Both the position numbers and the translations under genes were made by a program. This document shows, piece by piece, positions 55,301-57,570 of a DNA stretch of 64,000 bases. Each line of letters begins with the position of its first letter. Within the stretch, counting starts at the first letter, position 1. The notes below the pieces were generated by a model, which made no database searches, was not told the DNA's origin, and worked only from the letters and a program-made list of their open reading frames with translations. The DNA is from Choristoneura fumiferana. Taxonomy: Eukaryota; Arthropoda; Insecta; Lepidoptera; Tortricidae. The stretch spans positions 9,416,599 through 9,480,598 of the forward strand of contig NC_133497.1 of the NCBI RefSeq assembly GCF_025370935.1. Direction: 5' to 3'.

Positions 55301-57010
55301 GTGTTCTTACAGTGTGGAGGTGGATGAACTGCATGAACACACATTTCTTGCATAAACGTAGCTATCATAATTCATTGTATTTTCAATTATGAAATTAGCC
55401 AACTAGCTTCGTACATGTAAAACATTAGGTCTAGCATTAGAATTCAAATTGAAACTCCGGGATAATTGTGTCGAAAGCTCAGCTAAAAGCGAGCGATCGT
55501 AAAGAAGGTAATTAACAACGTGATATTATCTTGTTTCAATGAAAAGCAAAGGCAATCATGAGAAAATGAGTTTTTAATTAAACACAACGTTTTTTCTGAC
55601 GGTGCTTGACTATTGCATTGCCATCGAAACTGTAGGAAGTAGTGAGCCAAAATTTTGTAGCAAAATTTTACAAGGACGAATTGAATCAAAGTTTGTGAAG
55701 CTCGGAGACTACTTATGTGAAACATTAACAGTAATTACTTTAACTTGTCAGTTAACCATTCCATATAAATCTTAACCCTCAAGCGCTTCTCAGTAATAAA
55801 CATTATCGCGTTCTTAACACTTCACACGCTGACGACCGGCGATAAGCGGTGCAGCCGAATGATAAGTCGAGACTGTCGAGAGGGCGCGAATGACGAAGTG
55901 TTGAAATGTCGGACTGTGTGAAGTGGCTTCAGTTTATTTAGACGACTTTATACTCTTCATTCGTAATATCTAACTTTAAGGACGATCTGATAGCCCTGTC
56001 AGCCCCGGATCTACGATTGTTTCGAACCGGGGCAAAACCTTGATGGTGGCGCCCCCTTCCTTCAGTGTTTGAGAAAAACTGTTAAAACTGCCAATGAGTA
56101 GCATTTTTCTTCTTTTCTTCTTCATTTCTTGTCTCAAGGATTTGGCGCCCCCATAAAACTGATGCCCAGGGCAAGTGCCCCGGTAGATCGGGGGCTGAGC
56201 CCTGTGGTCAGAGATACTGACTTTGTAGCTTGAGGCCCCGACCAGACTTGACAGATCTGACCGGGGCCGATATTTTGTATGAAAAATACTAATGTGTGTT
56301 CTCGAGCCTTGGGTATTCAATATATATTTAAGTACATATGTAACATTAAATAACCATATGTGTGAGAATGTGTTTATTTCTTACCTAATACCCGTAACAC
56401 AAGCTTTGCTTACTTTGGGACTAAGTCAATTGGTGTACAGTGCCCCGTGATATTAATTAATAAATTCGAATCAAGAAAAGCTGTCATATGCTTGTTTAGT
56501 CCCAAATTTAGCCAGCTGGGCCTTACGAGTACTAATGAGCTTACGATAATTGGATAAAACCACCACTCCACCACCCAACTAATTATATCTAACGTATGTT
56601 CACTTTGTACCCCACGAAAAGAAAAAAAAAATAATGCCATTGATGTCCGTGATGTGATGACAAACTTGGCACGTGTACACTTGTCATCTGCGAGGTGTTG
56701 CATCCAAAGATATATTCACGCCTCTCTCACTCCTCATATTGTTTGGTAGGGATTGTAAATGCTAGGCACTAACATGCGACGGTGAGATGAGAAAGTTTGC
56801 ACGGCAGGATTAGCAAGCAAGATGGTGGTAGCAATCCGGGCGGACCTTGCACAAGGTCCTACCACCTACCAACGCAGGTTGACACGCAGCCTGACAAGAG
56901 TACTCACAGCGTCGATGTCGGCGGGGCGTTGCTTCATCCGCTCCTCCTCCTCCTCGGCAGACACCGCATTGCCGTTCTGCAGCGGCTCCGTCGCTGTGTC
57001 CGCCATCGCT
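10190..57010 (-). CDS. hts: hts: insect adducin (hu-li tai shao), split gene, 16 core exons plus 2 optional
   Basis: Adducins cap actin barbed ends and recruit spectrin to actin in the submembrane skeleton; fly Hts also builds the germline fusome. Joined exons read in phase and align along their length with fly Hts as I know it: N-terminal RPADI and MERRKR, a class II aldolase/adducin head (about residues 92-322), the WRVGG..FEALMRMLDNAG block, the NRRADKISAGPQSHILEG block, the GAASKGIIQRG block, the LSESEA block, and a C-terminal MARCKS-like Lys-rich domain with the RTPSFLKKKK motif, whose Ser is the usual PKC site. The core form is 699 residues, close to the roughly 700 usual for the family; with both optional exons it is 750. 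All inferred introns have GT-AG ends. Start codon at 57006, with a splice acceptor only 4 nt upstream, so a 5' untranslated exon lies outside the recognised region. The gene is unbroken. Confidence 0.95.
10500..10672 (+). mobile_element. RTE-clade LINE 3' tail
   Basis: Decodes, with decay, as the C-terminus of an RTE-type ORF2 (VGLQQDGATTW..., then GEAYVQQWTSFG-like), and ends in an ATGATGATG microsatellite, the usual RTE/BovB-type tail. 5'-truncated. It lies in the intron between exons 17 and 18. Confidence 0.7.
10709..11137 (-). mobile_element. SINE copy 2, split by a Lep1-like insertion
   Basis: Starts ATATCATGGGACAATTTGAC and ends with a decayed tRNA-like box B (GGGAATCGAAACC). The body is interrupted at about 10805-11035 by another element. 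Confidence 0.7.
10805..11035 (-). mobile_element. Lep1-like non-autonomous Helitron
   Basis: Plus-strand ends CTAGCTTTTGCCAGCGGCTT and CATATTAGTATGGAT, that is, on the minus strand it starts ATCCATACTAATATG and ends GCAAAAGCTAG with a GC-rich hairpin. This is the pattern described for lepidopteran Lep1 Helitrons. It is inserted inside SINE copy 2. Confidence 0.65.
11207..11384. mobile_element. 178-bp palindromic MITE
   Basis: CCCTTAGTGTAAGTTTTCGG at the left and its inverse at the right, with arms of about 50 bp containing TTACAAAATA and CGCGTTCGCGTTAAAA. No clear target duplication. Confidence 0.7.
11808..12088 (+). mobile_element. LINE/SINE 3' tail with poly(A)
   Basis: Starts AGGTGGTAGGACCTAGTGCA and carries TGCTACCACCATCTTGCT and GGTGATCTCTTACCATCAGG, ending in a 15-A run. 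A partial inverse copy is at about 56790-56885. Typical lepidopteran repeat tail; it lies just downstream of hts exon 17. Confidence 0.7.
12161..12228 (-). CDS. hts: hts exon 17
   Basis: 68 nt, phase 1 to 0. Reads EHTVNGDHSDAHQSTFSHSS, then KE. Acceptor tttttcag, donor GAG|GTAAAA. Its frame joins exon 15 (or 16) to the MARCKS exon. I infer it from phase, splice sites and position; the peptide itself is not distinctive. Confidence 0.85.
12413..12629. mobile_element. 217-bp palindromic MITE, TA target duplication
   Basis: AGGTGACCCGGGGCTATTGT and its inverse, with long arms including GATGGCGTCCTTACGACGCC. TA flanks at 12411-12412 and 12630-12631. Confidence 0.8.
12632..14027. other. hts intron 16-17 part, nothing recognised
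   Basis: AT-rich, with homopolymer tracts. No exon or named repeat found. Confidence 0.5.
14032..14357. mobile_element. 326-bp foldback MITE, TTAA target (piggyBac-like), copy 1
   Basis: Ends GAGCGTTTATACCTGCTGAG and its inverse, flanked by TTAA at 14028-14031 and 14358-14361. Arms exceed 130 bp. A second copy is at 52411-52811. Confidence 0.85.
14362..15223. other. hts intron, unclassified repeats
   Basis: Mostly unrecognised. 14999-15050 has GGAGGCCTTTGCCCACAGG...ATTTACGGGCT, a LINE tail fragment. No exon seen. Confidence 0.4.
15224..15650 (+). mobile_element. MITE family A, copy 2
   Basis: 427 bp, with AATGAGGGCTATCG at the left and CGATAGCCCTCATT at the right. Its internal 61-codon ORF is not a gene: the equivalent frame differs in the other copies. 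Confidence 0.88.
15651..16137. other. 3' flank of the long acidic exon
   Basis: Likely 3' UTR near 15920-16137 on the minus strand. 15655-15720 is CG-richer (GTCCGTCCGCCCGCGCG). Nothing else recognised. Confidence 0.4.
15920..15925 (-). promoter_or_regulatory. candidate poly(A) signal for the long acidic hts form
   Basis: AATAAA on the minus strand, 213 nt after the stop of the 3.5-kb exon. Its use would compete with splicing onward to exon 17. The hexamer is common in AT-rich DNA, so this is only suggestive. Confidence 0.4.
16138..19670 (-). CDS. hts: alternative hts terminal exon: long acidic C-terminus, candidate ring-canal (HtsRC-like) domain
   Basis: A 3,533-nt exon open to a TAG at 16140-16138. 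The open frame continues 84 nt upstream to 19755 but has no ATG there. A strong acceptor (tttactctcattacag) sits at 19686-19671, and its phase-1 entry matches the phase-1 end of exons 15 and 16, giving Gly-Thr-Leu-Thr-Glu-Ala. It would add 1,176 residues: 1,808 in total with exons 1-9 and 11-15, or 1,851 with exon 16. The tail is rich in Asp, Glu, Asn and Ser, with a basic Arg/Ser part near residues 110-160, a CRSC pair and a PLDLTRK motif. An AATAAA follows at 15925-15920. In Drosophila an alternative 3' hts exon encodes the ring-canal part of Ovhts; homology to it is my inference, not a match I could score. A separate nested gene is the alternative, but there is no start codon at its head. 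Confidence 0.72.
19671..20869. other. hts intron upstream of the long acidic exon
   Basis: Contains the splice acceptor at 19686-19671. The rest is AT-rich with no exon recognised. 20585-20625 resembles the ends of the 40760-41213 MITE. Confidence 0.45.
20870..21475 (+). repeat. lepidopteran dispersed repeat, uninterrupted copy
   Basis: Contains GGATTTCGTATTTTATACGG, CACCCACCGGTTTAGATTTT with a G run, GCAAACAAATCACTGGATCG, and ends GCCATTTTGGCTCCGGAACC. The same repeat in reverse is split by the CR1 element (25972-26289 and 31669-31997), and a fragment lies at 46769-46830. No coding capacity. Confidence 0.75.
21480..22740. other. hts intron, nothing firmly recognised
   Basis: AT-rich to 22400, then a GC-richer 22435-22700 with no splice-compatible exon that I could support. 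22429-22440 resembles a MITE family A end (CGCGATAGCCCT). Confidence 0.35.
22744..22767. repeat. perfect short hairpin
   Basis: GGAGCTCCGC, a GTGA loop, GCGGAGCTCC. The arm is itself partly palindromic. Function unknown; just upstream is CGGCCCGGAGGGCC. Confidence 0.5.
23110..23238 (-). CDS. hts: probable hts exon 16 (optional 129-nt cassette)
   Basis: 129 nt, phase 1 to 1, so it can be included or skipped without changing frame. Acceptor attcttcag; donor GAG|GTAGGG is acceptable rather than strong. Reads PERDPNLLSDDEVFLDSPAA, then a Ser/Thr/Ala-rich stretch and PIVRVQTRVLG. It is GC-rich against an AT-rich intron, on the hts strand, between two confirmed exons and phase-matched to both. I do not recognise the peptide from fly Hts, so its use is inferred from sequence alone. 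Confidence 0.65.
23239..24519. other. hts intron 15-16, nothing recognised
   Basis: AT-rich; no exon or recognised repeat. Long A runs at about 24450. Confidence 0.45.
24520..24990 (+). repeat. degenerate GTGA/GTCA simple-repeat tract with an insertion
   Basis: Quasi-tandem GTGAGTGAGTCAGT-like words over about 470 bp, interrupted at 24715-24830 by a dispersed repeat beginning CAAAGTCAAAATATCTTTAT. It lies just downstream of hts exon 15. Confidence 0.6.
25032..25103 (-). CDS. hts: hts exon 15 (tail; last exon shared by all forms)
   Basis: 72 nt, phase 1 to 1. Reads HRVLRIETKQVPVRSQPEVV, then LSD and the first base of a Gly/Ala codon. Matches the EVVLSD block of fly Hts. Acceptor tttttgcag, donor GTGAGTG. 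Three downstream exons (23238, 19670, 12228) can each accept its phase-1 end, which makes this the branch point for alternative C-termini. Confidence 0.93.
25154..25340 (-). mobile_element. truncated SINE copy 3 carrying a nested MITE
   Basis: ATATCATGGGACAATTGACA...CTAAGCAAAGCTTGTA, then the MITE at 25212-25323, then CTATGGGAAGGTAG. The SINE sequence resumes where it left off. Confidence 0.7.
25212..25323. mobile_element. 112-bp palindromic MITE, TA target duplication
   Basis: CAGTCAGCAGCAGAAGTGG and its inverse; TA at 25210-25211 and 25324-25325. Inserted in a SINE. Confidence 0.8.
25345..25640 (+). repeat. SINE-like fragment and a ~64-bp tandem duplication
   Basis: 25365-25475 resembles the CCTATATTCGTCCCACT repeat. 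25537-25627 holds two copies of a unit with TAACCTACTTTTCTG(A/G)TAGCAGTT. Confidence 0.55.
25972..26289 (-). repeat. left half of a dispersed repeat split by the CR1 element
   Basis: TAGGGTTCCGTAGCCAAAAT to TTGTTTGCAAAATATT, the reverse complement of 21475-21170. It continues at 31669. Confidence 0.8.
26281..26345. repeat. (TGAAA)n microsatellite at the CR1 3' end
   Basis: About ten 5-bp units. On the element strand this is (TTTCA)n, the 3' terminal repeat left by target-primed reverse transcription. Confidence 0.8.
26779..28869 (-). CDS. CR1 ORF2, reverse transcriptase part
   Basis: A 696-residue open frame with all key reverse-transcriptase blocks: LDFSRAFD (319-325), TPQGSVLSP (381-389), YADD (411-414), and a C-terminal PRFKKALSKGSFKYAAAKIW-type region typical of CR1/Jockey elements. 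It copies element RNA into DNA at the nicked target. It overlaps the endonuclease frame by 28 nt in another frame. Family members have one continuous ORF2, so this copy carries a frameshift near 28860, and the ATG at its head is not a natural start. Confidence 0.92.
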   Translation of the reverse strand: MEWQDVFKLKDVNEKVKRFNQLLTSLFDKHAPIHRVRVGSHSYPWITDTIKVMMRLRDSALKRSRKTNINSHREYYKSLRNYTNNALEREKTAYFTYYVNKNKHQPKQMWNRLKNSASLGDNGQPLIPEHLAKPDEINNYFLKLPGSLDTDRETHTSFKNDESNDQHFDIKLCTEDQVSKIIKAINTEAAGHDNVSIEMVKLTLDVTLPVITHIVNISIQSGVFPEYWKLAKVRPIPKCGKTEDYKDLRPISILPVLSKIIEKVVCEQLSRYLEERDLLPVVQSGFRGKHGTATALVKVTSDVSTASDMGMATILVLLDFSRAFDCLNAELLLAKMAYYGVSKSSCNWFKSFLTGRQQFVELQTAQGLPSKSEVKNIGRGTPQGSVLSPLLFILYTADLVKQLKHCNVHLYADDTQLYYSFNPNETSQAISKISEDLEVIADWSLRNNLVLNPSKSQFMIMGNKWQRCKVIEQNPKIYLRSESVSRVEHAKNLGLLIDGQMRFEEYVNIKIRNAFYKLKTLYHIRKYLSENVREILVESLVLSHFNYCDIVYGPRILEKTKKAIQRVQNACVRFCYDIPKRAHITPYLNNRDNLNMKSRRHLHLAVSVRKVIESGKPEYLYEELKWVKDVCTKSIRRCRENTLVVPRFKKALSKGSFKYAAAKIWNNLPPPLREPISLAKFKELVKKHLLELQKLN
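28842..29630 (-). pseudogene. CR1 ORF2, endonuclease part, frameshifted from the RT
   Basis: 262 residues of the apurinic-type endonuclease domain: LLNVRSLN (13-20), LNETWL (40-45), GGGVGFYVR (72-80), DFN (148-150), ISDHGMV (213-219). The domain nicks target DNA. The usual Gly before DFN is Thr here (LLTDFN). The frame leaves the RT frame close to the junction, consistent with loss of one base, so no full ORF2 protein can be made from this copy. Confidence 0.88.
29631..30040 (-). other. CR1 spacer between ORF1 and ORF2
   Basis: About 410 bp without a conserved frame. Such a long gap is unusual for CR1 elements and may reflect decay or an extended ORF2 leader. Confidence 0.5.
30041..31372 (-). 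CDS. CR1 ORF1: PHD-finger, coiled-coil, nucleic-acid-binding protein
   Basis: 443 residues, open. N-terminal C4HC3 PHD finger: C10, C13, C25, C28, H33, C36, C57, C60. The middle (about 115-235) is a heptad-rich helical region, probably a coiled coil for self-assembly. The C-terminal half has the RVG...VVRLSRRALRDEVLRNAR and IYVNERLTKTNR motifs of insect LINE ORF1/FP25K-like domains, with an Ala/Pro/Arg low-complexity insert at about 305-335. PHD fingers in ORF1 are described for CR1-clade elements. It binds element RNA in the RNP. Confidence 0.85.
   Translation of the reverse strand: MLTICAKMNCLACSEAVHKDLLLMCSSCKGGYHYSCVSVPTEHYEKYVKSGNNTWRCPSCSNVTRRRRGEDTPVTKHYERSPPGLSNTDMSICEETPSCDHNKIENLLLRAQAANNSSMELSLNKITDSLSSMLDAKLANVQRDLAMIDSKLNSTKQEIFREIKKEFSHALDKIKKDFSDTTDFLSEEIKSFKANLSSVNVKVQELQSENLRLNAELQSLKNNQKCLPAPSELHEIVDRMQMEINEREQALLLNDVEISGVPEHKAESTTHIVQAIGIKLGMNIDERDIVSASRVGPIRATNTESTAETDVASDSATATAPAPRPFPRPRPRPLVVRLSRRALRDEVLRNARTRRGLDTKDIGLPEHQPARIYVNERLTKTNRMIFWKGRRAASTANWKFVWTKEGRIYAKRTDGSDSRSVHLKLEKDVQRVFGVDPATFITK
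31669..31997 (-). repeat. right half of the dispersed repeat split by the CR1 element
   Basis: Resumes at TATTCAACTTTAAAGTGC, then a C run with CTAAACCGGTGGGTG, and ends CGTGTCCGACACGCTCTTGG. Reverse complement of the 20870-21170 part of the intact copy. Confidence 0.8.
32117..32212 (-). CDS. hts: hts exon 14 (LSESEA block)
   Basis: 96 nt, phase 1 to 1. Reads DTDLSESEAISAAQITSPAS, then APSETEEESRD. Acceptor tgttgcag, donor GTACGT. An acidic, serine-rich tail segment. Confidence 0.93.
32215..33188. other. hts intron 13-14 part with Lep1-like fragment
   Basis: 32467-32660 resembles a Lep1 Helitron end (ACTAGTGTCTACTCGCGGCA) and body (CTAAGCCCAACGGTTATTTC). 32635-33180 is rich in ATCGATAGTATCG-type words. 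No exon. Confidence 0.45.
33189..33975. mobile_element. foldback element with tRNA-like ends
   Basis: A 787-bp inverted repeat with arms of roughly 265-295 bp. Each arm carries TGGTGTAGGGGTATGGC (box A-like) followed by CACGCAGCACGGAATGCTGA. The left arm, read on the minus strand, also has box B GGGCTCGATTCCC; the right arm has lost it. The arms share CTAACCGCTCACCCGGAC and GAGATGTCGCTA. It looks like two SINE heads facing outward. Confidence 0.65.
34034..34193 (-). CDS. hts: hts exon 13 (GAASKGIIQRG block)
   Basis: 160 nt, phase 0 to 1. Reads VLMGAASKGIIQRGHQHNAT, then VYSAPYARNPFEHVTDSDIA and EYRRIVERRARTD. Acceptor ctcgctag (short polypyrimidine tract), donor T|GTGACT, non-consensus at position 4. 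The exon 14 join restores T-D-Y-D-T-D, as in fly Hts. Confidence 0.94.
34213..34614 (+). mobile_element. MITE family A, copy 3
   Basis: 402 bp. AATGAGGGCTGTCG at the left (one change), CGATAGCCCTCATT at the right. It sits 20 bp upstream (on the hts strand) of exon 13, very close to its splice acceptor. Confidence 0.88.
34650..34790 (+). mobile_element. LINE ORF2 C-terminal fragment
   Basis: Reads VEADLRQLQADNWREVA, then after a +1 shift VKWQALVSEAKTHFGSLRKT and stop. Typical end of a non-LTR ORF2; decayed. Confidence 0.6.
34793..35043. mobile_element. palindromic MITE (GCTTTAGCCGA family), copy 1
   Basis: The left AGGTTCTCGCCACATCTATT...GAATCTGCTTTAGCCGA is matched inverted by TCGGCTAAAGCCGATTC...GGGAGACCCT. 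A half copy is at 49949-50095. Confidence 0.7.
35138..35589. mobile_element. 452-bp MITE, TA target duplication, nested in another palindrome
   Basis: CAGGGTGGAAAGTTGAGATG and its inverse; TA at 35136-35137 and 35590-35591. The flanks themselves (GCTTCATTTAC left, GTAAATGAAGC right) form an outer inverted repeat at about 35065-35670, so it jumped into an older MITE. Confidence 0.75.
35675..35829. mobile_element. 155-bp MITE, TAA target duplication (PIF/Harbinger-like)
   Basis: CCCCCTTATTCATAAACG and its inverse; TAA at 35672-35674 and 35830-35832. Ends resemble the 663-bp element at 5496. Confidence 0.85.
35833..36263. other. hts intron 12-13, nothing firmly recognised
   Basis: No exon. The tract ends in a TG-rich stretch that leads into the next element. 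Confidence 0.4.
36264..36889. mobile_element. 626-bp element with mariner-like CAGGGTGTCC ends
   Basis: CAGGGTGTCCACTA at the left and TAGTGGACACCCTG at the right, flanked on both sides by TG-rich microsatellite. No transposase reading frame. Confidence 0.7.
36890..36937. repeat. TG/CA microsatellite next to hts exon 12 donor
   Basis: About 24 GT dinucleotides with two TCTG interruptions, beginning within 10 nt of the exon 12 donor. Confidence 0.85.
36943..37074 (-). CDS. hts: hts exon 12 (NRRADKISAGPQS block)
   Basis: 44 codons, phase 0 to 0. Reads IKDNRRADKISAGPQSHILE, then GVTWDEASKLVGEDAAN and GDHV. Nearly identical to the fly block. Its donor GTGAGCACAC runs straight into a long TG/CA microsatellite in the intron. 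Confidence 0.96.
37100..38234 (-). mobile_element. Lep1-like Helitron with six ~120-bp tandem units
   Basis: Plus-strand ends CTAGCTTTTACCCGCGGCTT and TTATAATATTAGTAGGAT. Inside, units starting CCCGTGGGAATATCGGG at about 37471, 37581, 37703, 37822, 37943 and 38062 share ACGTCCAGCTACCTACATAC and TTATCCCTA. Another repeat (37278-37460) is inserted in it. Chance ORFs (37615-38249) run through the tandem units. Confidence 0.7.
37278..37460 (+). repeat. dispersed repeat nested in the Helitron
   Basis: AATTCAAATTCAAATCATTT, AAATAGGCCGCAATGGGCAC, CGCTTTCGGAAAGACCATCA, a familiar lepidopteran repeat motif set. Ends in A-rich sequence. Confidence 0.55.
38365..39191. mobile_element. 827-bp non-autonomous DNA element
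   Basis: CTTGGGTACGGTGGCAT and its inverse ATGTCACCGTACCCAAG at the ends. Contains a poly(A)-tailed insert near 38570-38710. No transposase. It sits just downstream of hts exon 11. Confidence 0.6.
39309..39419 (-). CDS. hts: hts exon 11 (FVPKNTNP block)
   Basis: 37 codons, phase 0 to 0. Reads WVQDGSPAHSSTPVKIDTLQ, then FVPKNTNPKEFKALQQQ. Matches the fly WV.EGSPTHSTPV...FVPAGTNP segment. Acceptor gtgaggcag, donor GTATG. Confidence 0.95.
39420..40759. other. hts intron 10-11 part, nothing recognised
   Basis: AT-rich; no exon or named repeat found. Confidence 0.45.
40760..41213. mobile_element. ~454-bp MITE
   Basis: CTAGATGGCGCTAGTATAGT...GTTTGAC at the left and the inverse CGTCAAACGGACCTCACGAT...CGCCATCTAG at the right. 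Related ends at 22-100 and near 20590. Confidence 0.6.
41214..42242. other. hts intron with Lep1-like fragment
   Basis: 42003-42090 shows CTAGCTGCAGCGTGCGCCCG, a Lep1-type terminus without its partner. Otherwise unremarkable. Confidence 0.4.
42243..42674 (+). mobile_element. MITE family A, copy 4
   Basis: 432 bp with the two AATGAGGGCTATCG inverted ends. Closely matches the copies at 15224 and 50332. Confidence 0.88.
42675..44461. other. hts intron 10-11, nothing firmly recognised
   Basis: 42690-42720 has a LINE-tail-like TAAGTTACTCGAATTAAATG with (ATT)n. The rest is AT-rich without an exon. Confidence 0.4.
44462..44485 (-). CDS. hts: hts microexon 10 (24 nt, probably optional)
   Basis: Eight codons reading WVDANNEE, between a clean acceptor (ataatgttttgcag) and donor (GAG|GTAAAT), phase 0 to 0. 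It lies between exons 9 and 11 on the same strand. Exon 11 also begins Trp-Val (TGGGTG), as does the fly protein after KKITK. So this is either a cassette that duplicates the WV start or an alternative to it. The reading frame stays open either way. No transcript data were available. Confidence 0.7.
44486..45798. other. hts intron 9-10 part
   Basis: AT-rich. 45412-45563 (minus) is an exon-like frame behind a good acceptor (gtgtttttcag), ending in LLAKCKSWSQTEEE and stop. Its phase-1 entry does not fit hts exon 9, and I do not recognise it. Confidence 0.3.
45807..46238. mobile_element. 432-bp non-autonomous hAT element with 8-bp target duplication
   Basis: Ends AAGCGGTTCTTAACC and GGTTAAGAACCACTG (imperfect inverse), flanked by TTCTAGAT at 45799-45806 and 46239-46246. 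A LINE tail (45925-46050, minus, with TATG repeats at its end) is nested inside. Confidence 0.85.
46247..47115. other. hts intron 9-10 part
   Basis: 46769-46830 is a fragment of the GGTTCCGTAGCC repeat. Otherwise nothing recognised. The open frame past the exon 9 donor is chance. Confidence 0.4.
47116..47239 (-). CDS. hts: hts exon 9 (SPNVYQKV block)
   Basis: 124 nt, phase 2 to 0. Reads IWKRGTYGKTGERTRWLN, then SPNVYQKVEVLETGTNDPKK and ITK. Acceptor tttgcag, donor AAG|GTAGAA. The next residue is Trp in both candidate following exons. Confidence 0.95.
47330..47625 (+). mobile_element. tRNA-related SINE-like repeat, uninterrupted copy
   Basis: Contains GCCCAGTGCGAATTGGGAAC, TGCAGGTTTCCTCACGATGC, TGGTAAATTTCAAATGTAAT and a tRNA-like end (GAGCCGGGGTTTGCACCCAC...TTGAGAGGCCAG...CCACCAGGCCAC). 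Reference copy for the rearranged one at 4431-4665. Confidence 0.7.
47726..47935. mobile_element. 210-bp palindromic MITE
   Basis: AATAATTTTCTGCCAGTTTG...GGTGTCT and its inverse at the two ends; arms about 35 bp. Confidence 0.7.
48353..48405 (+). repeat. (CAAAGT)n simple repeat
   Basis: About eight imperfect 6-bp units. The duplicated TATAGAAAACTTATGA flanks (around 48310 and 48428) suggest it sits in a local duplication. Confidence 0.7.
48650..48744 (-). CDS. hts: hts exon 8
   Basis: 95 nt, phase 0 to 2. Reads NEVPKPKNDVEVPPAVSSLG, then YLLEEEELYRQ. Matches the fly PKPKNDVELPPAVSSLGYLL region. Acceptor attttgcag, donor GTAAGT. Confidence 0.95.
49155..49292 (-). CDS. hts: hts exon 7 (WRVGG block)
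   Basis: 46 codons, phase 0 to 0. Reads IYEHSRTAPAGDSKWRVGG, then FEALMRMLDNAGFRTGYIYR and HPLIK. This block follows the head domain and is among the most conserved in insect adducins. Acceptor tttccacag, donor GTACGC. Unlike the fly protein, only a short linker separates the head from it. Confidence 0.96.
49688..49908 (-). CDS. hts: hts exon 6 (end of adducin head)
   Basis: 221 nt, phase 1 to 0. Reads VLDNEEHEKLVRALG, then SGALCCGASLEEAF, TAACEVQLRL and ending DPETRLK. The GALCCG...EEAF pattern is diagnostic of adducin. Donor GTTAGG. Confidence 0.96.
49949..50095 (+). mobile_element. half copy of the GCTTTAGCCGA MITE
   Basis: AGGGTCTCCCCAAACCTAAC...CGGCTTTAGCCGATCAAA, matching the left arm of 34793-35043; the right arm is missing. 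Confidence 0.65.
50332..50758 (-). mobile_element. MITE family A, copy 5
   Basis: 427 bp in reverse orientation with intact inverted ends; TTAA-like flanks (CTTAATGAGG / CCTCATTAAC). Confidence 0.88.
50825..50992 (-). CDS. hts: hts exon 5 (adducin head)
   Basis: 168 nt, phase 1 to 1. Reads FSLHASVHAARPDLRCVLHL, then AVSSCKRGLLPLCHEAALVG and DVAYHRVPY. The HAARPD block corresponds to the metal-site region of true class II aldolases; adducins are regarded as catalytically inactive relatives. Acceptor gttgcag; donor GTCAGT is slightly weak but gives the correct join to exon 6. Confidence 0.95.
51172..51300. mobile_element. LINE tail with TATG repeats
   Basis: (TATG)n then TAAACTCTTTATTGCACATA and GGGATCTCTTCCAGCTAACC. 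Same family as the minus-strand tail at 45925-46050. Confidence 0.55.
51600..51770 (-). CDS. hts: hts exon 4 (adducin head)
   Basis: 171 nt, phase 1 to 1. Reads GINGQITARL, then GLLPHEVTASALAKVDMQG and DQGTTNYPVD. Acceptor gttccag, donor GTGAGT. GC-rich compared with the surrounding introns, like the neighbouring exons. Confidence 0.96.
52411..52811. mobile_element. 401-bp foldback MITE, TTAA target (piggyBac-like), copy 2
   Basis: Same ends as 14032-14357, flanked by TTAA at 52407-52410 and 52812-52815. About 60 bp at 52562-52620 (ACTAAGTTACTTGAATTAAA, ATT repeat) is absent from copy 1 and looks like a small LINE-tail insert. Confidence 0.85.
52870..53002 (-). CDS. hts: hts exon 3 (start of adducin head)
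   Basis: 133 nt, enters in phase 0 and leaves in phase 1. Reads SPSCVLPINDIRG, then GYEKGEKILRCKLAACYRL and DLFGWTQ. This is the opening of the class II aldolase/adducin fold. The split codon joins exon 4 as Thr-Gly. Confidence 0.96.
53071..54383. mobile_element. 1.3-kb non-autonomous DNA transposon, TA flanks
   Basis: Terminal inverted repeats of about 60 bp: GGGCCCGGATTTTACTTGCG, GGCTATTGACAGATTATAGA, GAGCACCGCTTTATCGACA and the inverse. TA at 53069-53070 and 54384-54385. No transposase ORF. 54185-54300 holds three units of GGGAGCCGGTCGCTTGCCA. Confidence 0.75.
54470..54810. other. hts intron 2-3 near exon 2: small repeats
   Basis: 54505-54590 repeats TGTCCCGGT-type words. 54715-54800 resembles a LINE tail (GCCCAAGCTCTGTCATTCTG, TGTGCCCAGCAG). 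Confidence 0.45.
54982..55155 (-). CDS. hts: hts exon 2 (MERRKR segment)
   Basis: 58 codons, phase 0 to 0, residues 34-91. Acceptor tttcag, donor GTAAGC. Reads DVREMERRKRVEALMSSKLF then REELERVLDQQ, the charged helical segment that precedes the adducin head in all family members. Ends at TGTFR. Confidence 0.95.
55156..55999. other. hts intron 1-2 part, nothing recognised
   Basis: No exon. A CTAGCTTCGTACATGTAAAA motif at 55402 may be a decayed Lep1 end. Confidence 0.4.
56000..56197. mobile_element. ~198-bp MITE
   Basis: CAGCCCCGGATCTACG at the left and the imperfect inverse CGGTAGATCGGGGGCTG at the right, with GGCGCCCCC tracts inside. Confidence 0.6.
56383..56885. mobile_element. SINE copy 4 fragment and LINE-tail fragment
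   Basis: 56383-56452 is the inverse of TATCATGGGACAATTGACAC...AAGCAAAGCTTG. 56790-56885 is the inverse of the 11808 tail (GGTAGGACCTTGTGCAAGGT). The latter abuts hts exon 1's donor. Confidence 0.55.
56908..57010 (-). CDS. hts: hts exon 1 (start codon, N-terminus)
   Basis: ATG at 57006-57004 opens MADTATEPLQNGNAVS, then five Glu and RPADIDA, 33 codons ending in phase 0 at a GTGAGTA donor. The acceptor (ttgtccacag) lies 4 nt before the ATG, so the transcript starts in an upstream non-coding exon that I could not locate. The pattern NG...E-rich...RPADI matches the N-terminus of fly adducin, which supports this start. Confidence 0.93.
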
Positions 57011-57080
57011 CTGTGGACAACATAACAATTAAAATTAATTAAATAATTATATGTATTACAAGTTTTATAAGTATACACAC

Positions 57081-57570
57081 ATACACACGCACACAGACGT
57101 CACGCCTGTATTCCCAAATGGAGTAGGCAGAGCACACGAAACGTTACCGCTTCGGAGCCACTTTTAGCAATTTCAGGTTTTAAATTTGACAAAAACGGTA
57201 CAATAGTGACAGGTTGCTAGCCTGTCGCCTACGGTATGCCTATCCTCAGTCGCCTCTTACGACACCAACGGAAGAAATGGAGAGGTGTAATTCTAACCCG
57301 ACACCACACGGGTATAAGTATTTTATAAAGTTTTGAGAATGGTTAAAGAACGGAGAACATGACACCACGGCTTCTTCAAAACAATTCTGGGAGGAAAGAT
57401 CGAGGGGAAGAGAGGAAGAGGTCGACCTAGGCGCAGCAACATCGATCAGATCAGATCAGATCAGGGAGAAAGTCGGCGTCGCGTCGTATCAAGAGGTCAA
57501 GAGGATTTCTCAAAGGAGGGATGTGTGGAAGATACTCCACCGACAAGAGTATAAACTCTTAAGTTAAAGA
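57081..57570. mobile_element. two LINE tail fragments upstream of hts exon 1
   Basis: 57081-57320 has the CACGCCTGTATTCCCAAATG...GTCGCCTCTTACGACACC set. 57375-57560 (plus) decodes as GKIEGKRGRGRPRRSNIDQI, a LINE ORF2 end, with a frame change at a (GATCA)4 slippage tract. Confidence 0.6.
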